Origin: an uncultured Oscillospiraceae bacterium
Lineage (GTDB): Bacteria; Bacillota; Clostridia; Oscillospirales; Oscillospiraceae
Assembly (NCBI GenBank): GCA_934636045.1
Contig: CAKTZP010000083.1
Coordinates: forward strand, 1-9,002
Length of the DNA: 9,002 nucleotides
Direction of reading: 5' to 3'
Every line of letters starts with the position of its first letter. Positions within the stretch are counted from its first letter, which is position 1. The notes under the pieces are model-generated. The model ran no database searches. It was not told where the DNA came from and worked only from the letters and a program-made list of their open reading frames with translations. Below, in pieces: positions 1 to 6,586 of this stretch. The translations under genes were made by a program, and so were the position numbers.

Positions 1-879
1 AGCATCGTCATCGGCGAGGACGACGAGGCGTTCAAGGTGCATGTGCACACGAATATCCCCGGTGAGGCGCTGACCGAGGCGCAGAAGTACGGCGCGCTGG
101 AGCTGGCGAAGATCGAGAACATGCAGATGCAGCACGACGACCTGACCGCAGGCCGTCAGGCACGCAGCACAGACGATCTGGAGCAGATCGAGCAGGAGCT
201 CGAGGGCAGCTATGTTGCTCCGGTGGAAAAGCACTACGGCATGGTCGCCGTGTGCGCGGGCGAGGGGCTTGCAAATTCCTTCCGCGAGCTGGGCGCCGAC
301 CAGATCATCTCCGGCGGTCAGACGATGAATCCGTCCACGCAGGACATTTTGGAAAAGGTCAACGCTACCCCGGCGGAGGTCGTTTTCGTCTTCCCGAACA
401 ACAAGAACATCATCATGGCGGCGCAGCAGGCTATCCCGCTGACAGAAAAGCGGCTGGTCGTCATCCCGACCAAGACCGTACCGCAGGGCATGAGCGCGAT
501 GCTCGTGTTTGACCCGGATGCCGAGGAATCAGACAACGTCGAGGCGATGACGGCGGCGCTGGAGAACGTGACCACGATGCAGGTCACCTATGCTGCGCGC
601 GATTCGGACTTTGACGGCCACAACATCCACGCGGGAGAGTATCTGGCGCTCTACGGCAGCAGCCTGTTCGGCAACGGAACGGATCTGGAGGATCTGCTGC
701 ACAAGCTTGCACACGAGGTCAGCGACAAGGAGTTTATTACGATCTTCTATGGCGCGGACACGGACGCCGAGCATGCGGCGGCCGCGGAGTCGATTTTTGC
801 CGAGGAGTGCCCCGAGGCGGAGATCTCCGTCCTCAACGGCGGTCAGCCGGTGTATTACTATCTGATCTCGGCGGAATAA
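1..879 (+). CDS. fakA: Fatty-acid kinase catalytic subunit FakA (DAK2/YloV family), C-terminal part
   Basis: The gene enters from the left edge in frame 1, so its start is missing; 292 codons are visible, ending in TAA. The first residues contain KVHVHTN (residues 12-18), the conserved histidine-rich motif of the middle domain of YloV/FakA proteins. The rest matches the FakB-binding C-terminal domain: GGQTMNPST near residue 105, then VFPNNKNIIMAAQQA, then NGGQPVYYY just before the end. In the known family, FakA phosphorylates fatty acids carried by FakB, and the acyl-phosphate enters phospholipid synthesis through PlsX/PlsY. The ATP-binding DhaL-like domain should lie upstream of the window. 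No DegV/FakB partner gene is visible here. The C-terminus looks complete, and the gene is followed by a palindromic hairpin. Family assignment is strong; the substrate is inferred from the family. Confidence 0.92.
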   Translation, partial: SIVIGEDDEAFKVHVHTNIPGEALTEAQKYGALELAKIENMQMQHDDLTAGRQARSTDDLEQIEQELEGSYVAPVEKHYGMVAVCAGEGLANSFRELGADQIISGGQTMNPSTQDILEKVNATPAEVVFVFPNNKNIIMAAQQAIPLTEKRLVVIPTKTVPQGMSAMLVFDPDAEESDNVEAMTAALENVTTMQVTYAARDSDFDGHNIHAGEYLALYGSSLFGNGTDLEDLLHKLAHEVSDKEFITIFYGADTDAEHAAAAESIFAEECPEAEISVLNGGQPVYYYLISAE

Positions 880-890
880 CAATATCAATG

Positions 891-916
891 AAGCGGGCTG
901 CTCCGGCAGCCCGCTT
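891..916. terminator. Perfect 11-bp palindromic hairpin with UCCG tetraloop downstream of fakA
   Basis: Arms 891-901 and 906-916 pair perfectly around the loop TCCG, a member of the stable UNCG tetraloop class. It starts 12 nt after the fakA stop codon, where a terminator is expected. There is no T-tract on the + strand beyond the two T residues that close the stem, so termination may be weak. The same 24 bases (893-916) recur exactly at 1284-1307, where a T-rich tail does follow. Being palindromic, it reads the same on both strands. Confidence 0.6.
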
Positions 917-1280
917 CAGCGTGTTGAAAAACCATTTTCGACACGCTGACGGACTGCAAAAAAGTTCGGAAGACAAGCAACTCACGCCCGTCGGCGTACA
1001 AAGGTACGGGACGTTTGCGAGCGCCGCCTGTGGCGGATGCAGCGAGCAAAAAGGAGTGGCAGCGGTCAAAATTTGAAGCCGCCGTCAGCGCGGCGCACAA
1101 ATTTTGGGCACCGCAACAGGGAGGGCGTGAGTTGCGCAGGAAGTCAAAAGCCTTGCGAAGCAAGCTATTTTTTAGACGATATCGTTTGGAATACTCTGCT
1201 TTTACGAATCAAGACGCAGAAGGCAAAAAACCATGAAATAATGAACTGATTTTGACGGTTACGGACTTTTTTGACAGTCT
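917..1280. repeat. Composite palindromic intergenic element, MITE-like or structured RNA candidate
   Basis: This gene-free stretch is packed with inverted repeats. (a) 917-930 pairs with 935-948 over 14 bp with one wobble and an ACCA loop. (b) 977-989 pairs exactly with 1123-1135 over 13 bp, enclosing 133 nt. (c) 995-999 pairs with 1004-1008. (d) 1024-1028 pairs with 1032-1036, within 1014-1018/1046-1050. (e) 1067-1075 pairs with 1098-1106, with inner arms 1078-1082/1090-1094. Near the ends, 952-967 (GACTGCAAAAAAGTTCG) is an imperfect inverted copy of 1263-1279, whose complement reads GACTGTCAAAAAAGTCCG. Identical 24-nt hairpins lie just outside both ends. Short open frames occur on both strands but have no Shine-Dalgarno sequence and no recognisable protein. 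Nested symmetry of this kind fits a non-autonomous repeat or a folded RNA; which one cannot be decided from a single copy. Confidence 0.6.
1149..1173 (+). terminator. Terminator-like hairpin plus T-run inside the intergenic element
   Basis: 1152-1156 (CTTGC) pairs with 1160-1164 (GCAAG) around a GAA loop. The stem extends to AG/CT at 1149-1150 and 1165-1166 with C1151 bulged. A single A and then six T residues (1168-1173) follow, the layout of an intrinsic terminator read rightward. It lies just after the 13-bp outer stem of the structured element, so it could end an RNA made from that element. The stem is short and no confident promoter for such an RNA was found. Confidence 0.45.
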
Positions 1281-1283
1281 GCG

Positions 1284-1312
1284 GCGGGCTGCTCCGGCAG
1301 CCCGCTTGTTTT
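1284..1312 (+). terminator. UCCG-loop hairpin with T-rich tail, second copy
   Basis: Arms 1284-1292 and 1297-1305 form a perfect 9-bp GC-rich stem around TCCG, followed by TTGTTTT at 1306-1312. The 24 bases 1284-1307 are identical to 893-916. With its T-rich tail this copy looks like the functional rightward terminator. It may be the original fakA terminator, displaced from the gene by the element between the two copies. Confidence 0.65.
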
Positions 1313-1339
1313 GGCATAGGGAATCTTCTGTGCGCATAA

Positions 1340-1359
1340 GCTCCTATGAGGTGAGGAGC
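1340..1359 (+). promoter_or_regulatory. Short hairpin overlapping the ribosome binding site of the PRC-barrel gene
   Basis: GCTCCT (1340-1345) pairs perfectly with AGGAGC (1354-1359), directly abutting the ATG at 1360. The probable Shine-Dalgarno sequence GAGGTG (1348-1353, 6 nt from the ATG) lies exactly in the 8-nt loop. The fold could either display or restrict the site. Six base pairs is modest, so a regulatory role is only a suggestion. Confidence 0.3.
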
Positions 1360-1638
1360 ATGGGCAACCGATTTTCAAATTTAAAGTGCAAGGAGGTCGT
1401 CAGTGTCTGCGACGGCTGCCGGCTGGGGTATGTCTGCGACGTGGAGGTGGACATAAAGAACGGACAGGTGCTGGCACTGATCGTGCCGGGACCGTCAAAG
1501 CTGTTCGGACTGGTCGGGCGACACACGGATTATGTGATTCCGTGGCGTTGTGTGCGCCAGATCGGCGATGACATCATCCTGATTGACGGGGAGCTGGACA
1601 AATTCTGCCTGCCACGCCCAAAACGGGTGTTTTTTTAG
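1360..1638 (+). CDS. PRC-barrel domain protein, YlmC/YmxH family
   Basis: A 92-residue protein typical of the single-domain PRC-barrel proteins found in spore-forming Firmicutes (B. subtilis YlmC and YmxH). Family hallmarks are visible: RFSNLKCKEVVSVCDGCRLGYVCDVEVD near the N-terminus (residues 4-31, key elements KEV, DG, RLGYV), IVPGPSKLFGLVGR at 41-54, and YVIPW then IGDDIILID at 58-76. Its molecular role is not established; family members are associated with sporulation gene sets, and PRC barrels generally mediate interactions. There is no signal peptide or membrane segment. I chose ATG 1360 because GAGGTG at 1348-1353 is a good Shine-Dalgarno sequence six bases upstream. In-frame GTG codons at 1351 and 1330 are alternatives, the latter with AGGGA upstream. 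No clear sigma-A promoter precedes it. The 3' end of the gene forms a terminator. Confidence 0.88.
   Translation: MGNRFSNLKCKEVVSVCDGCRLGYVCDVEVDIKNGQVLALIVPGPSKLFGLVGRHTDYVIPWRCVRQIGDDIILIDGELDKFCLPRPKRVFF
1614..1636 (+). terminator. Intrinsic terminator embedded in the 3' coding end of the PRC-barrel gene
   Basis: ACGCCC (1614-1619) pairs with GGGTGT (1625-1630), with one G-U wobble, around an AAAAC loop, and is followed by TTTTTT (1631-1636). The last T is the first base of the TAG stop, so the final codons (Arg-Pro-Lys-Arg-Val-Phe-Phe) lie inside the stem-loop and T-tract. The next gene, rpsB, has its own strong promoter just downstream, which fits termination here. Confidence 0.65.
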
Positions 1639-1668
1639 GAAAAACTTTTAAAAATCTCAAAAAAACTC

Positions 1669-1697
1669 TTGCAAATTGAAAGCAATGCGGCTATAAT
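1669..1697 (+). promoter_or_regulatory. Strong sigma-A promoter for rpsB
   Basis: The -35 TTGCAA (1669-1674) is separated by exactly 17 nt from a perfect -10 TATAAT (1692-1697). The 30 bases upstream are A/T-rich with A- and T-runs (1640-1668), like an UP element, as expected for a ribosomal protein gene. Transcription should begin near 1704, at the base of a small hairpin. Confidence 0.9.
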
Positions 1698-1703
1698 AAT
1701 ACG

Positions 1704-1826
1704 GCACGAAAATCGTGACAATCCCAAAAACCACACATTCCGGGATCTTCTGCCCCAGTGCCGCGCGAGCGGTGGGCGGGGGAGATGAGCGGAGTGGCGG
1801 TAAAAACGAAAAGGAGAAACACAAAA
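1704..1826 (+). promoter_or_regulatory. Structured 5' leader of rpsB
   Basis: About 120 nt of leader precede rpsB. Visible structure: CACGA/TCGTG (1705-1709/1713-1717, AAA loop) at the presumed RNA 5' end; ATCCC/GGGAT (1721-1725/1742-1746); and CCGC/GCGG (1761-1764/1769-1772) closed by a GCGA tetraloop of the GNRA type and flanked by C-rich and G-rich strands (1753-1756, 1778-1782). rpsB leaders in several bacteria bind S2 for autogenous control, so this may be such a site. I could not match it to a named RNA family by eye. The Shine-Dalgarno AAGGAG is at 1811-1816. Confidence 0.5.
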
Positions 1827-2564
<738 letters not shown>

Positions 2565-2593
2565 TTCCGGCAATTTTTGTCGCTAGAAACTAT

Positions 2594-2623
2594 AAATGCC
2601 CGCCGTTACGACGGGCATTTTTT
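2594..2623 (+). terminator. Attenuator-like hairpin between rpsB and tsf
   Basis: Nine-base arms 2594-2602 and 2612-2620 pair perfectly (AAATGCCCG with CGGGCATTT), and the T-run continues to 2623, giving an intrinsic terminator shape. It lies 30 nt after rpsB and 28 nt before tsf. No promoter is visible between it and tsf, so tsf most likely depends on partial read-through. A comparable intergenic terminator is known in the E. coli rpsB-tsf operon. It probably lowers EF-Ts output relative to S2. Confidence 0.8.
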
Positions 2624-2651
2624 GAAGAAACTTTACAGGAGGAATAATACA

Positions 2652-3572
2652 ATGGCATTTACTGCTGCTGATGTGAAGAAACTGCGTGAAATGACCAACG
2701 TCGGTATGATGGACTGCAAGAAGGCACTGACCGAGGCCGACGGTGATATGGACAAGGCCGTGGAATGGCTCCGCGAAAAGGGTCTGGCGAAGGCTGCCAA
2801 GAAGGCCGGCCGCATTGCCGCCGAGGGTATGGCGTATGCTACCGTAGAAAACGGCATCGGCGCCGTCGTCGAAGTTAACTGCGAGACCGACTTCTGCGCG
2901 AAGAGCGAGCTGTTCGTTCCGTTTGTTAAGGATATTGCGCAGGTTGTGATCGACAGCAACCCCGCTGATGTGGAAGCACTGATGAACTGCAAGTATCCCG
3001 GCAAGGAGTTGACCGTCGCCGAGACTATGCCCGAGAAGGTTATGTCCATCGGTGAAAATCTGCAGATCCGCCGCTTCGCCCGCTTTGCGGACAACACCAG
3101 CGTTTCCTATGTCCACGCCGGCGGCAAGATCGCCGTTCTCGTCAACCTCAAGGTTGAGGGCGGCATCGACGCGACCCAGATCGGCAAGGATCTTGCCATG
3201 CAGATCGCTGCGCTGAATCCCCGCTTCTGGGATAAGAGCAACGTCTCGCAGGATGTTCTCGACGAGGAGAAGAAGATTCTCGTCGCGCAGATGGATAACG
3301 ACGAAAAGATGGCCGGTAAGCCCCAGCAGGTCAAGGAAAAGATCGCAGCCGGCAAGATGAACAAGTTCTTCGAGGAAAACTGCCTTCTGCAGCAGGACTT
3401 CGTCAAGGACGGCAGCATGACCGTCGAGCAGTATATGAACAGCGCTGCAAAGGCGCTGGGCGGTACGGTGAAGTTTGTCGATGCGGTTCGCTTTGAAAAG
3501 GGCGAGGGCATCGAGAAGAAGCAGGAAGACTTTGCTGCCGAGGTCGCTGCGCAGATGAACATGGGCAAGTAA
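2652..3572 (+). CDS. tsf: Translation elongation factor Ts
   Basis: The 306-residue product is the guanine-nucleotide exchange factor that releases GDP from EF-Tu in the cytoplasm. The N-terminal UBA-like domain reads VKKLREMTNVGMMDCKKAL (residues 8-26), followed by the core. TDF at residues 79-81 matches the conserved Asp80-Phe81 that disturbs the magnesium site of EF-Tu; the following residues are CAKSE where VARNE is more usual. The C-terminal part includes KFFEENCLLQQDFVKD and the dimerisation-type region. Its length is within the range of Firmicutes EF-Ts. ATG 2652 has a perfect AGGAGG at 2637-2642, nine bases upstream. It is the second gene of the rpsB-tsf unit. The pyrH and frr genes that often follow are absent here, because a terminator and a transporter gene come next. 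Confidence 0.98.
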   Translation: MAFTAADVKKLREMTNVGMMDCKKALTEADGDMDKAVEWLREKGLAKAAKKAGRIAAEGMAYATVENGIGAVVEVNCETDFCAKSELFVPFVKDIAQVVIDSNPADVEALMNCKYPGKELTVAETMPEKVMSIGENLQIRRFARFADNTSVSYVHAGGKIAVLVNLKVEGGIDATQIGKDLAMQIAALNPRFWDKSNVSQDVLDEEKKILVAQMDNDEKMAGKPQQVKEKIAAGKMNKFFEENCLLQQDFVKDGSMTVEQYMNSAAKALGGTVKFVDAVRFEKGEGIEKKQEDFAAEVAAQMNMGK

Positions 3573-3601
3573 TCCGCCCTTTCACTGCAATTGAATCTTT
3601 T

Positions 3602-3633
3602 CGAAACGGCATGGCTTCGGCTGTGCCGTTTCG
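3602..3633 (+). terminator. Long UUCG-loop terminator after tsf
   Basis: A continuous 14-bp stem (3602-3615 with 3620-3633, two G-U wobbles) is closed by the extra-stable tetraloop TTCG (3616-3619). It begins 29 nt after the tsf stop. The tail TTGGCATTATTGTGTTTTTT is T-rich but interrupted, the pure T6 run being at 3648-3653. It should end rpsB-tsf transcription; the same T-run precedes the Shine-Dalgarno sequence of the next gene. Confidence 0.8.
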
Positions 3634-3663
3634 TTGGCATTATTGTGTTTTTTGGAGTACCTT

Positions 3664-5004
3664 ATGAGAATTCAGCTTTCTGACCATTTTAGTTATCGAA
3701 GACTGATTCGATTTACGCTTCCGTCCATTGCAATGATGATCTTCACGTCGATTTACGGCGTGGTGGACGGCTTTTTCGTTTCCAACTTCGCGGGCAAAAC
3801 GCCGTTTGCGGCGGTGAACCTGATTTGGCCCGCGCTGATGATTTTTTCCACCGTCGGCTTTATGCTCGGCACGGGCGGCACGGCCGTAGTGTCCAGAACG
3901 CTCGGTGAGGGCGATCAAAAGCGCGCGAACGAATATTTTTCGCTGTTTGTCTATCTTGCCTTTGGGCTTGGCGTGGTGTTTTCCGCGCTGGGCATCGGAT
4001 TTGCCCCGCAGATTTCCACGCTTCTGGGCGCGGAGGACGAGCTGCTGAAAAACTGCGTCCTCTATGCGCGCATTGTCCTGCTGGCGCTGCCGTTTTTTAT
4101 TTTGCAGATGCTGTTCCAGAGCTTTTTCGTCACGGCGGAAAAGCCGCACCTGGGGCTGATCGTCACCATTACCTCCGGCGTGACAAACATGGTGCTCGAC
4201 TGCGTGCTGGTCATGCTGCTGCCGCAGGCATACAAGCTGGTGGGCGCGGCTGCGGCCACGGCACTGAGCCAGTTCGTCGGCGGCGTGTTTGCACTGGTCT
4301 ACTTCTTCCGCAAAAACAACAGCCTTCTGCGCCTCGGCAAAACGCATTTTTACGGCAAGGCGACCCTGCAGGCCTTTACCAACGGCTCGTCCGAATTCAT
4401 GAGCAATGTTTCGATGAGCCTGGTCGGCATGCTGTATAACCTGCAGCTGATGAATTACGCTTATAACGGCGAGGACGGGATTGCGGCCTACGGTGTGATG
4501 ATGTACGTGAGTATGATCTTCTCGGGTGCCTTCATCGGCTACTCCGTCGGCACCGCGCCGGTCGTGGGCTATCACTACGGCGCGCAGAACGAGGCGGAGC
4601 TGAAGAGCCTGCTGCAAAAGAGCCTGCGAATCATCATGATTTTTTCCGTTGCCATGGCTGCGGCGGCGGAGCTGCTGGCCGTTCCGCTGGCAAAGATTTT
4701 TGTCGGCTATGACGCACGGCTGATGGAATTCACCGTTCATGGCTTCCGCATCTTTTCGCTGTCGTTCCTGCTGATGGGCATAGCAATTTACGGCTCCGGA
4801 TTTTTCACCGCGCTGAGCGACGGGTTAACCTCCGCGCTGATCTCCGGCTTGCGTACGCTGGTGTTCCAGATTGCGGCGGTGCTGCTGCTTCCGATGATCT
4901 GCGGCGTGGACGGCGTCTGGATTTCCATTGTGGTGGCCGAATTTATGGCCGCGGTTCTGACGGTGCTGTTCCTGTTTCTCAAGCGGAAGAAATATCGCTA
5001 TTGA
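3664..5004 (+). CDS. MATE family efflux transporter
   Basis: A 446-residue, strongly hydrophobic protein with the length and roughly twelve membrane segments of MATE (multi-antimicrobial extrusion) transporters, which export cationic drugs or metabolites using Na+ or H+ gradients. Family features: LIRFTLPSIAMMIFTSIYGVVDGFFVS in the first segment (residues 14-40; key elements LP, VD, FF); LIWPALMIFSTVGFMLGTGGTAVVSR near 50-80; then MLFQSFFVTAEKP in the middle; and a repeated second half beginning FTNGSSEFMSNVSMSLVGMLYN. The product ends in a basic KRKKYRY tail, consistent with an inside C-terminus. ATG 3664 has TTGGAG six bases upstream. No sigma-A promoter of its own is obvious, so it may depend on read-through past the tsf terminator. 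The substrate cannot be predicted. Confidence 0.93.
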   Translation: MRIQLSDHFSYRRLIRFTLPSIAMMIFTSIYGVVDGFFVSNFAGKTPFAAVNLIWPALMIFSTVGFMLGTGGTAVVSRTLGEGDQKRANEYFSLFVYLAFGLGVVFSALGIGFAPQISTLLGAEDELLKNCVLYARIVLLALPFFILQMLFQSFFVTAEKPHLGLIVTITSGVTNMVLDCVLVMLLPQAYKLVGAAAATALSQFVGGVFALVYFFRKNNSLLRLGKTHFYGKATLQAFTNGSSEFMSNVSMSLVGMLYNLQLMNYAYNGEDGIAAYGVMMYVSMIFSGAFIGYSVGTAPVVGYHYGAQNEAELKSLLQKSLRIIMIFSVAMAAAAELLAVPLAKIFVGYDARLMEFTVHGFRIFSLSFLLMGIAIYGSGFFTALSDGLTSALISGLRTLVFQIAAVLLLPMICGVDGVWISIVVAEFMAAVLTVLFLFLKRKKYRY

Positions 5005-5029
5005 CCGCTGCGGACAAACATTGTACAAT
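5001..5029 (+). promoter_or_regulatory. Sigma-A promoter for rarA, overlapping the MATE stop codon
   Basis: The -35 TTGACC (5001-5006) contains the TGA stop of the transporter gene. After exactly 17 nt comes the -10 TACAAT (5024-5029). Transcription would start near 5036, leaving a leader of about 20 nt that consists almost only of the Shine-Dalgarno sequence GAGGAGGTG (5041-5049). Confidence 0.8.
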
Positions 5030-5055
5030 AAGAAAAAACCGAGGAGGTGAGCGGA

Positions 5056-6315
5056 ATGTATCGACCTTTGGCAGACGAGCTGCGCCCGAGGACCTTGGAC
5101 GAGGTCGTCGGACAGGACGAAATTCTCGGTGAGGGCAAGCTGCTGCGTCGGATGATCGAATCCGGCACCGTACCGAACCTGATCTTCTACGGCCCGAGCG
5201 GCACGGGCAAGACTACGGTCGCCAACATCATCGCCGAGGCCACGCAGCGAAAGCTCTACAAGCTCAACGCTACGACGGCCTCGACGGCGGACATAAAGGA
5301 GATCGTTTCGCAGCTGGATACGCTGCTTGCACCGAACGGCGTGCTGCTCTATCTGGATGAGATTCAGTCGTTCAACAAGCGTCAGCAGCAGTCTCTGCTG
5401 GAGCACATTGAAAACGGCAAGATCACGCTCATTGCCTCTACGACCGAAAATCCGTATTTCTATATTTTCAACGCGATCCTGAGCCGCAGCACGGTGTTTG
5501 AATTCAAGCCCATCACGCCCGAGGCGGTGCTCAAGGCCGTACGCCGTGCGGTGGATTACATGGCCGACAAGACCGGACTGACCGTCACGGCCGAGGACGG
5601 CGCGCTGGAGTACATTGCCTCGTCCTGCGGCGGCGATGTGCGCAAGTCCGTCAACGCCGTCGAGGCGATTTTTCTGGGCGCAAAGCTTGGCGCGCAGACG
5701 CTGTGCATTACGCTGGAGGATGCCAAGGCAGTCTCGCAGCGGTCAGCCATGCGCTACGACCGCGGCGGAGATAACCAGTATGACTGCCTTTCGGCGCTGA
5801 TGAAGTCCATCCGCGGCTCGGATCCCGATGCGGCGATCCACTATCTGGCAAGATTTTTAGAGGCTGGGGATCTGCCGTCCTGCTGCCGCCGGATCTTGTG
5901 CTCGGCTGCTGAGGACATCGGGCTTGCCTACCCAATGGCGATTCCGATCGTCAAGGCGTGCGTGGACAGCGCACTGCAGCTCGGCATGCCTGAGGCGCGG
6001 CTGCCGCTGGCGGATGCGGTGATTTTCCTTGCCACCTGCCCGAAGTCGAATTCCGGCTGCATGGCAATCGATGCCGCGCTGGCCGACGTGCGCAAGGGCA
6101 AGGTCGGTCCCTTCCCGCGCGAGCTGCAAAACGTCCACGCCGACAGCGCCGGACAGGAGCGCGAGCAGGGCTATCTCTATCCGCACAGCTATCCGAACCA
6201 CTGGGTGCCTCAGCAATACCTGCCGGACAATCTGGTCGGCACGGAGTATTATCACTACGGCGACAACAAGATCGAGCAGGCGGCCAAGCGCTACTGGGAG
6301 GAGATCAAAAAGTGA
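5056..6315 (+). CDS. rarA: Replication-associated recombination protein A (RarA/MgsA, AAA+ ATPase)
   Basis: A complete 419-residue RarA (also MgsA; YrvN in B. subtilis). This AAA+ ATPase is related to clamp loaders, acts at stalled replication forks and interacts with SSB. It begins MYRPLADELRPRTLDEVVGQ, the standard opening. Walker A GPSGTGKT is at residues 46-53, Walker B LLYLDEI at 97-103 followed by QSFNKRQQQSLL, sensor 1 STTENP at 128-133, and the SRS arginine-finger region at 143-145. GGDVRKSVNAVE belongs to sensor 2. The C-terminal tetramerisation domain contains YDCLSALMKSIRGSDPDAA, the AAEDIGLAYP block, and the final YPHSYPNHWVPQQYLP. ATG 5056 is chosen with AGGAGG at 5042-5047, eight bases upstream; GTG 5047 in frame lies inside that site. 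Its stop overlaps the next gene by one base, so the two are probably translationally coupled. Confidence 0.97.
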   Translation: MYRPLADELRPRTLDEVVGQDEILGEGKLLRRMIESGTVPNLIFYGPSGTGKTTVANIIAEATQRKLYKLNATTASTADIKEIVSQLDTLLAPNGVLLYLDEIQSFNKRQQQSLLEHIENGKITLIASTTENPYFYIFNAILSRSTVFEFKPITPEAVLKAVRRAVDYMADKTGLTVTAEDGALEYIASSCGGDVRKSVNAVEAIFLGAKLGAQTLCITLEDAKAVSQRSAMRYDRGGDNQYDCLSALMKSIRGSDPDAAIHYLARFLEAGDLPSCCRRILCSAAEDIGLAYPMAIPIVKACVDSALQLGMPEARLPLADAVIFLATCPKSNSGCMAIDAALADVRKGKVGPFPRELQNVHADSAGQEREQGYLYPHSYPNHWVPQQYLPDNLVGTEYYHYGDNKIEQAAKRYWEEIKK

Positions 6316-6545
6316 TGGACATTCGGGTCGGCGATCTGCTGACGATGAAAAAAGAGCACCCCTGCGGCAGCAAGACATGGCGCGTGCTGCGCACCGGCGC
6401 GGACTTCAAGCTGCGCTGCACCGGCTGCGGCCACGAGGTCATGCTCCCGCGCAGCAAGGCGGAAAAGAACATTCGCGCCGCTGCGCACGAGGAATCGTTC
6501 GACGGCGGAAAAGCAATTCCGGCAAAAAACTTCGACGGGAAATAG
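6315..6545 (+). CDS. DUF951 family small cysteine-containing protein
   Basis: A 76-residue protein recognisable as DUF951, a short Firmicutes family of unknown function. The family core is clear: VGDLLTMKKEHPCGSKTWRVL (residues 5-25, with HPCGS as the anchor), then RTGADFKLRCTGCGHEVMLPRSKAEKNIR (26-54). Cys17, Cys35 and Cys38 (the CxxC in RCTGCGH) with a following His could bind a metal or nucleic acid, but this is inference. Residues after about 57 are a non-conserved tail with two FDG repeats. The ATG at 6315 shares its A with the TGA of rarA (TGATG); a GTG at 6312 is also possible. GGAGGAG at 6297-6303, inside the end of rarA, can serve as ribosome binding site. Co-transcription with rarA is very likely, and a strong terminator follows. 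Confidence 0.88.
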   Translation: MDIRVGDLLTMKKEHPCGSKTWRVLRTGADFKLRCTGCGHEVMLPRSKAEKNIRAAAHEESFDGGKAIPAKNFDGK

Positions 6546-6586
6546 AAAAGCAGGGAAATTTCCACGCGAAATACCCGGAGAAATCC

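Noticed and set aside
885..1249. Several open frames of 70-92 codons on both strands across the fakA-ylmC spacer
   Set aside because: They overlap one another in different frames, start at weak codons without a Shine-Dalgarno sequence, and simply read through inverted repeats; no recognisable domain is seen.
1271..1299. Consensus-like -35 TTGACA ahead of the PRC-barrel gene
   Set aside because: No -10 hexamer occurs at 15-19 nt; that position is the GC-rich terminator hairpin.
1314..1341. Possible sporulation-sigma promoter (GCATA and CATAAG boxes)
   Set aside because: The -10-like box misses a key base of the sigma-G type and fits sigma-E poorly; too short to trust.
1785..1826. Upstream in-frame ATG for rpsB
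   Set aside because: The G-run sits too close to this ATG to serve as a binding site, and the added residues are not part of S2.
3640..4740. 366-codon open frame antisense to the MATE gene
   Set aside because: The product is an implausible run rich in His, Gln, Arg and Lys opposite a clear transporter gene; no ribosome binding site was noted.
6554..6563. Ten-base perfect palindrome GGAAATTTCC after the DUF951 gene
   Set aside because: It has no loop and no T-tract and lies within a transcribed spacer; a single short palindrome is expected by chance at this length scale.
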